A stretch of DNA of 64,000 nt from Lasioglossum baleicum (Eukaryota > Arthropoda > Insecta > Hymenoptera > Halictidae). The stretch is from positions 186,001 to 250,000 of the forward strand of contig NC_134943.1 in the NCBI RefSeq assembly GCF_051020765.1. Reading direction: 5' to 3'. The translations under genes were made by a program, and so were the position numbers. Below are positions 63,001-64,000 of this stretch, piece after piece. The first letter of the stretch is position 1, and every line of letters starts with the position of its first letter. The notes below the pieces were generated by a model, which worked only from the letters and a program-made list of their open reading frames with translations, had not been told where the DNA came from and did no database searches.

Positions 63001-64000
63001 GTCCACGATTTTGTAGAACCTCGATTATCCGAACTAGTCTGTAGATGAGGATATCATTATCCAGAACTATGTTGTTTTTAGGGATTCTGTTATGGTACAT
63101 TTACCAACATAGTCGTCACACTTTTCCGGTTAAATCGAGTCCAAGCTCGATACAATTCGGTTTGGAATTACTCGAGTAGTCCACGATTTTGTAGAACCTC
63201 GATTATCCGAACTGGTCTGTAGACGAGGAAATCGTTATGCAGAACATTGTTGTTTTCCGGGATTCTTTTATGGGACTTTTACCAACATAATCGTCATTCT
63301 TTTCCGATGCAAATGAGCTCAAACACGATACAAGTCGGTTTAGATTTATACTCGTTTAATCCACGATAATGTAGAACGTCGATTATCCGAACTAGTCTGT
63401 AGATGAGGATATCATTATCCAGAACTTTGTTGTTTATAGGGATTCTGTTATGGAACTCTTACCAACATAATCGTCATTCTTTTCCGATTGAAATGAGCCC
63501 AAACACGATACAATTAAGTTTAGATTTATACTCGTCTAATCCACGATTTTGTAGAACCTCGATTATCCGAACTAGTCTGTAGACGAGGATATCGATATGC
63601 AGAACATTGTTGTTTTTAGGGATTCTGTTATGGTACTTTTACCAACATAGTCGTCTTTCTTTTCCTGGTACATCGAGTCCAAGCTCGATACAATTCGGTT
63701 TGGAATTACTCGAGTAGTCCACGATTTTGTAGAACCTCGATTATCCGAACTAGTCTGTAGATGAGGATATCATTACCCAGAACTATGTTGTTTTTAGGGA
63801 TTCTGTTATGGTACATTTACCAACATAGTCGTCACACTTTTCCGGTTAAATCGAGTCCAAGCTCGATACAATTCGGTTTGGAATTACTCGAGTAGTCCAC
63901 GATTTTGTAGAACCTCGATTATCCGAACTAGTCTGTAGACGAGGAAATCGTTATGCAGAACATTGTTGTTTTCTGGGATTCGTTTATGGGACTTTTGCCA
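60001..64000 (+). repeat. third copy of the 29.5-40 kb higher-order block, cut by the window end
   Basis: From about 60001 the sequence follows 29331 onward, then 36530 onward at a shift of 23678 (37541 and 61219; 37793 and 61471). The shift falls to 23498 after about 61600 because the 180-bp CTGTGGATG monomer is absent (39140 and 62638). It rises to 23676 after about 62900 (39915 and 63591) because an extra type II unit is present. Private changes include TTTATGCTCG near 61556 and ATTACCCAG near 63773. Confidence 0.82.

Larger units (their letters stand above)
402..64000 (+). repeat. satellite DNA array of about 180-bp monomers, about 355 copies
   Basis: From the CCACGATAATG at 402 to the window end every line can be aligned to a monomer of 178-181 bp. 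Spacing measured between successive TATCCG landmarks is 180 (1141 to 1321), 178 (2221 to 2399) or 181 (4915 to 5096). All monomers point the same way, and I found no inversion, insertion or non-satellite gap. A hand count of one type I monomer gives 66 G+C of 180 (about 37 percent) and 10 CpG where about 6 would be expected. Known biology: arrays of 150-200 bp monomers with higher-order repeats are typical of centromeric and pericentromeric heterochromatin. The position on the chromosome and the species are not determinable here. The right end is not reached. Confidence 0.97.

Noticed and set aside
402..64000. CRISPR array
   Set aside because: The repeat unit is contiguous and 178-181 bp, with no unique spacers and no cas genes.
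402..64000. Telomeric or subtelomeric repeat
   Set aside because: No runs of TTAGG, TTAGGG or similar anywhere in the window.
402..64000. Tandem 5S rRNA, tRNA or histone gene cluster
   Set aside because: The unit has no internal RNA polymerase III boxes or cloverleaf that I could recognise, and no long open frame.

Overview
This window is almost entirely one satellite DNA array. Bases 1-401 are unrelated, non-repetitive flank. From base 402 to the window end at 64000 (about 63.6 kb, still running at the edge) the sequence is an uninterrupted head-to-tail array of monomers of about 180 bp, roughly 355 copies, all on the same strand. I found no convincing protein gene, RNA gene, intact transposon or CRISPR array. 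The only open frames of note inside the array are by-products of a 180-bp (60-codon) period. The organism is a eukaryote, because no prokaryote carries arrays like this. The AT-rich but CpG-rich composition (hand count for one monomer: 66 G+C in 180, 10 CpG) fits an insect with little germline CpG methylation, and the flank looks like insect intergenic DNA. Hymenoptera is a guess I cannot prove.

Monomers fall into two length classes. Type I is 180 bp (example 1141-1320). Type II is 178 bp (example 2221-2398) and has a different 3' half carrying an ATCGAG-N6-CTCGAT inverted repeat and a TACTCGAGTA palindrome. Rare 181-bp forms have one extra base. The block around CCTCGATTATCCGAAC is the most constant part. 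Read on the minus strand it matches 7 of the 9 fixed bases of the vertebrate CENP-B box. It also resembles the terminal repeats of pogo/Tigger DNA transposons, the family from which CENP-B itself derives. A 12-copy sub-variant even has CAGT just before this block, as such transposon ends do.

Layout: 1-401 flank with a four-unit 17-bp minisatellite at 7-74; 402 array edge; 615-4926 a 2156-bp 12-mer in tandem; 4927-9552 shorter nested duplications; 9553-12120 a second, shortened copy of the array's first 5 kb; 11.3-21.7 kb interleaved copies with 5387- and 5925-bp spacing and an internal 1076-bp duplication; 21.7-24.5 kb a 1614-bp duplication; 24.6-29.7 kb 356-bp and 2150-bp duplications; 29.5-54.4 kb large higher-order repeats spaced by 6992, 9864/9686 and 2692 bp; 54.5-58.3 kb an island resembling the 11.5-22 kb region; 58.4-59.2 kb a patch whose monomers have lost the CENP-B-like core; 60-64 kb a return to the 29.5-40 kb type. 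The copies are nearly identical over many kilobases, which implies recent, repeated unequal exchange or amplification.

There are no genes to work together. The likely role, if any, is structural: centromeric or pericentromeric heterochromatin. That is an inference from array length, higher-order structure and the CENP-B-like box, not something the sequence proves.
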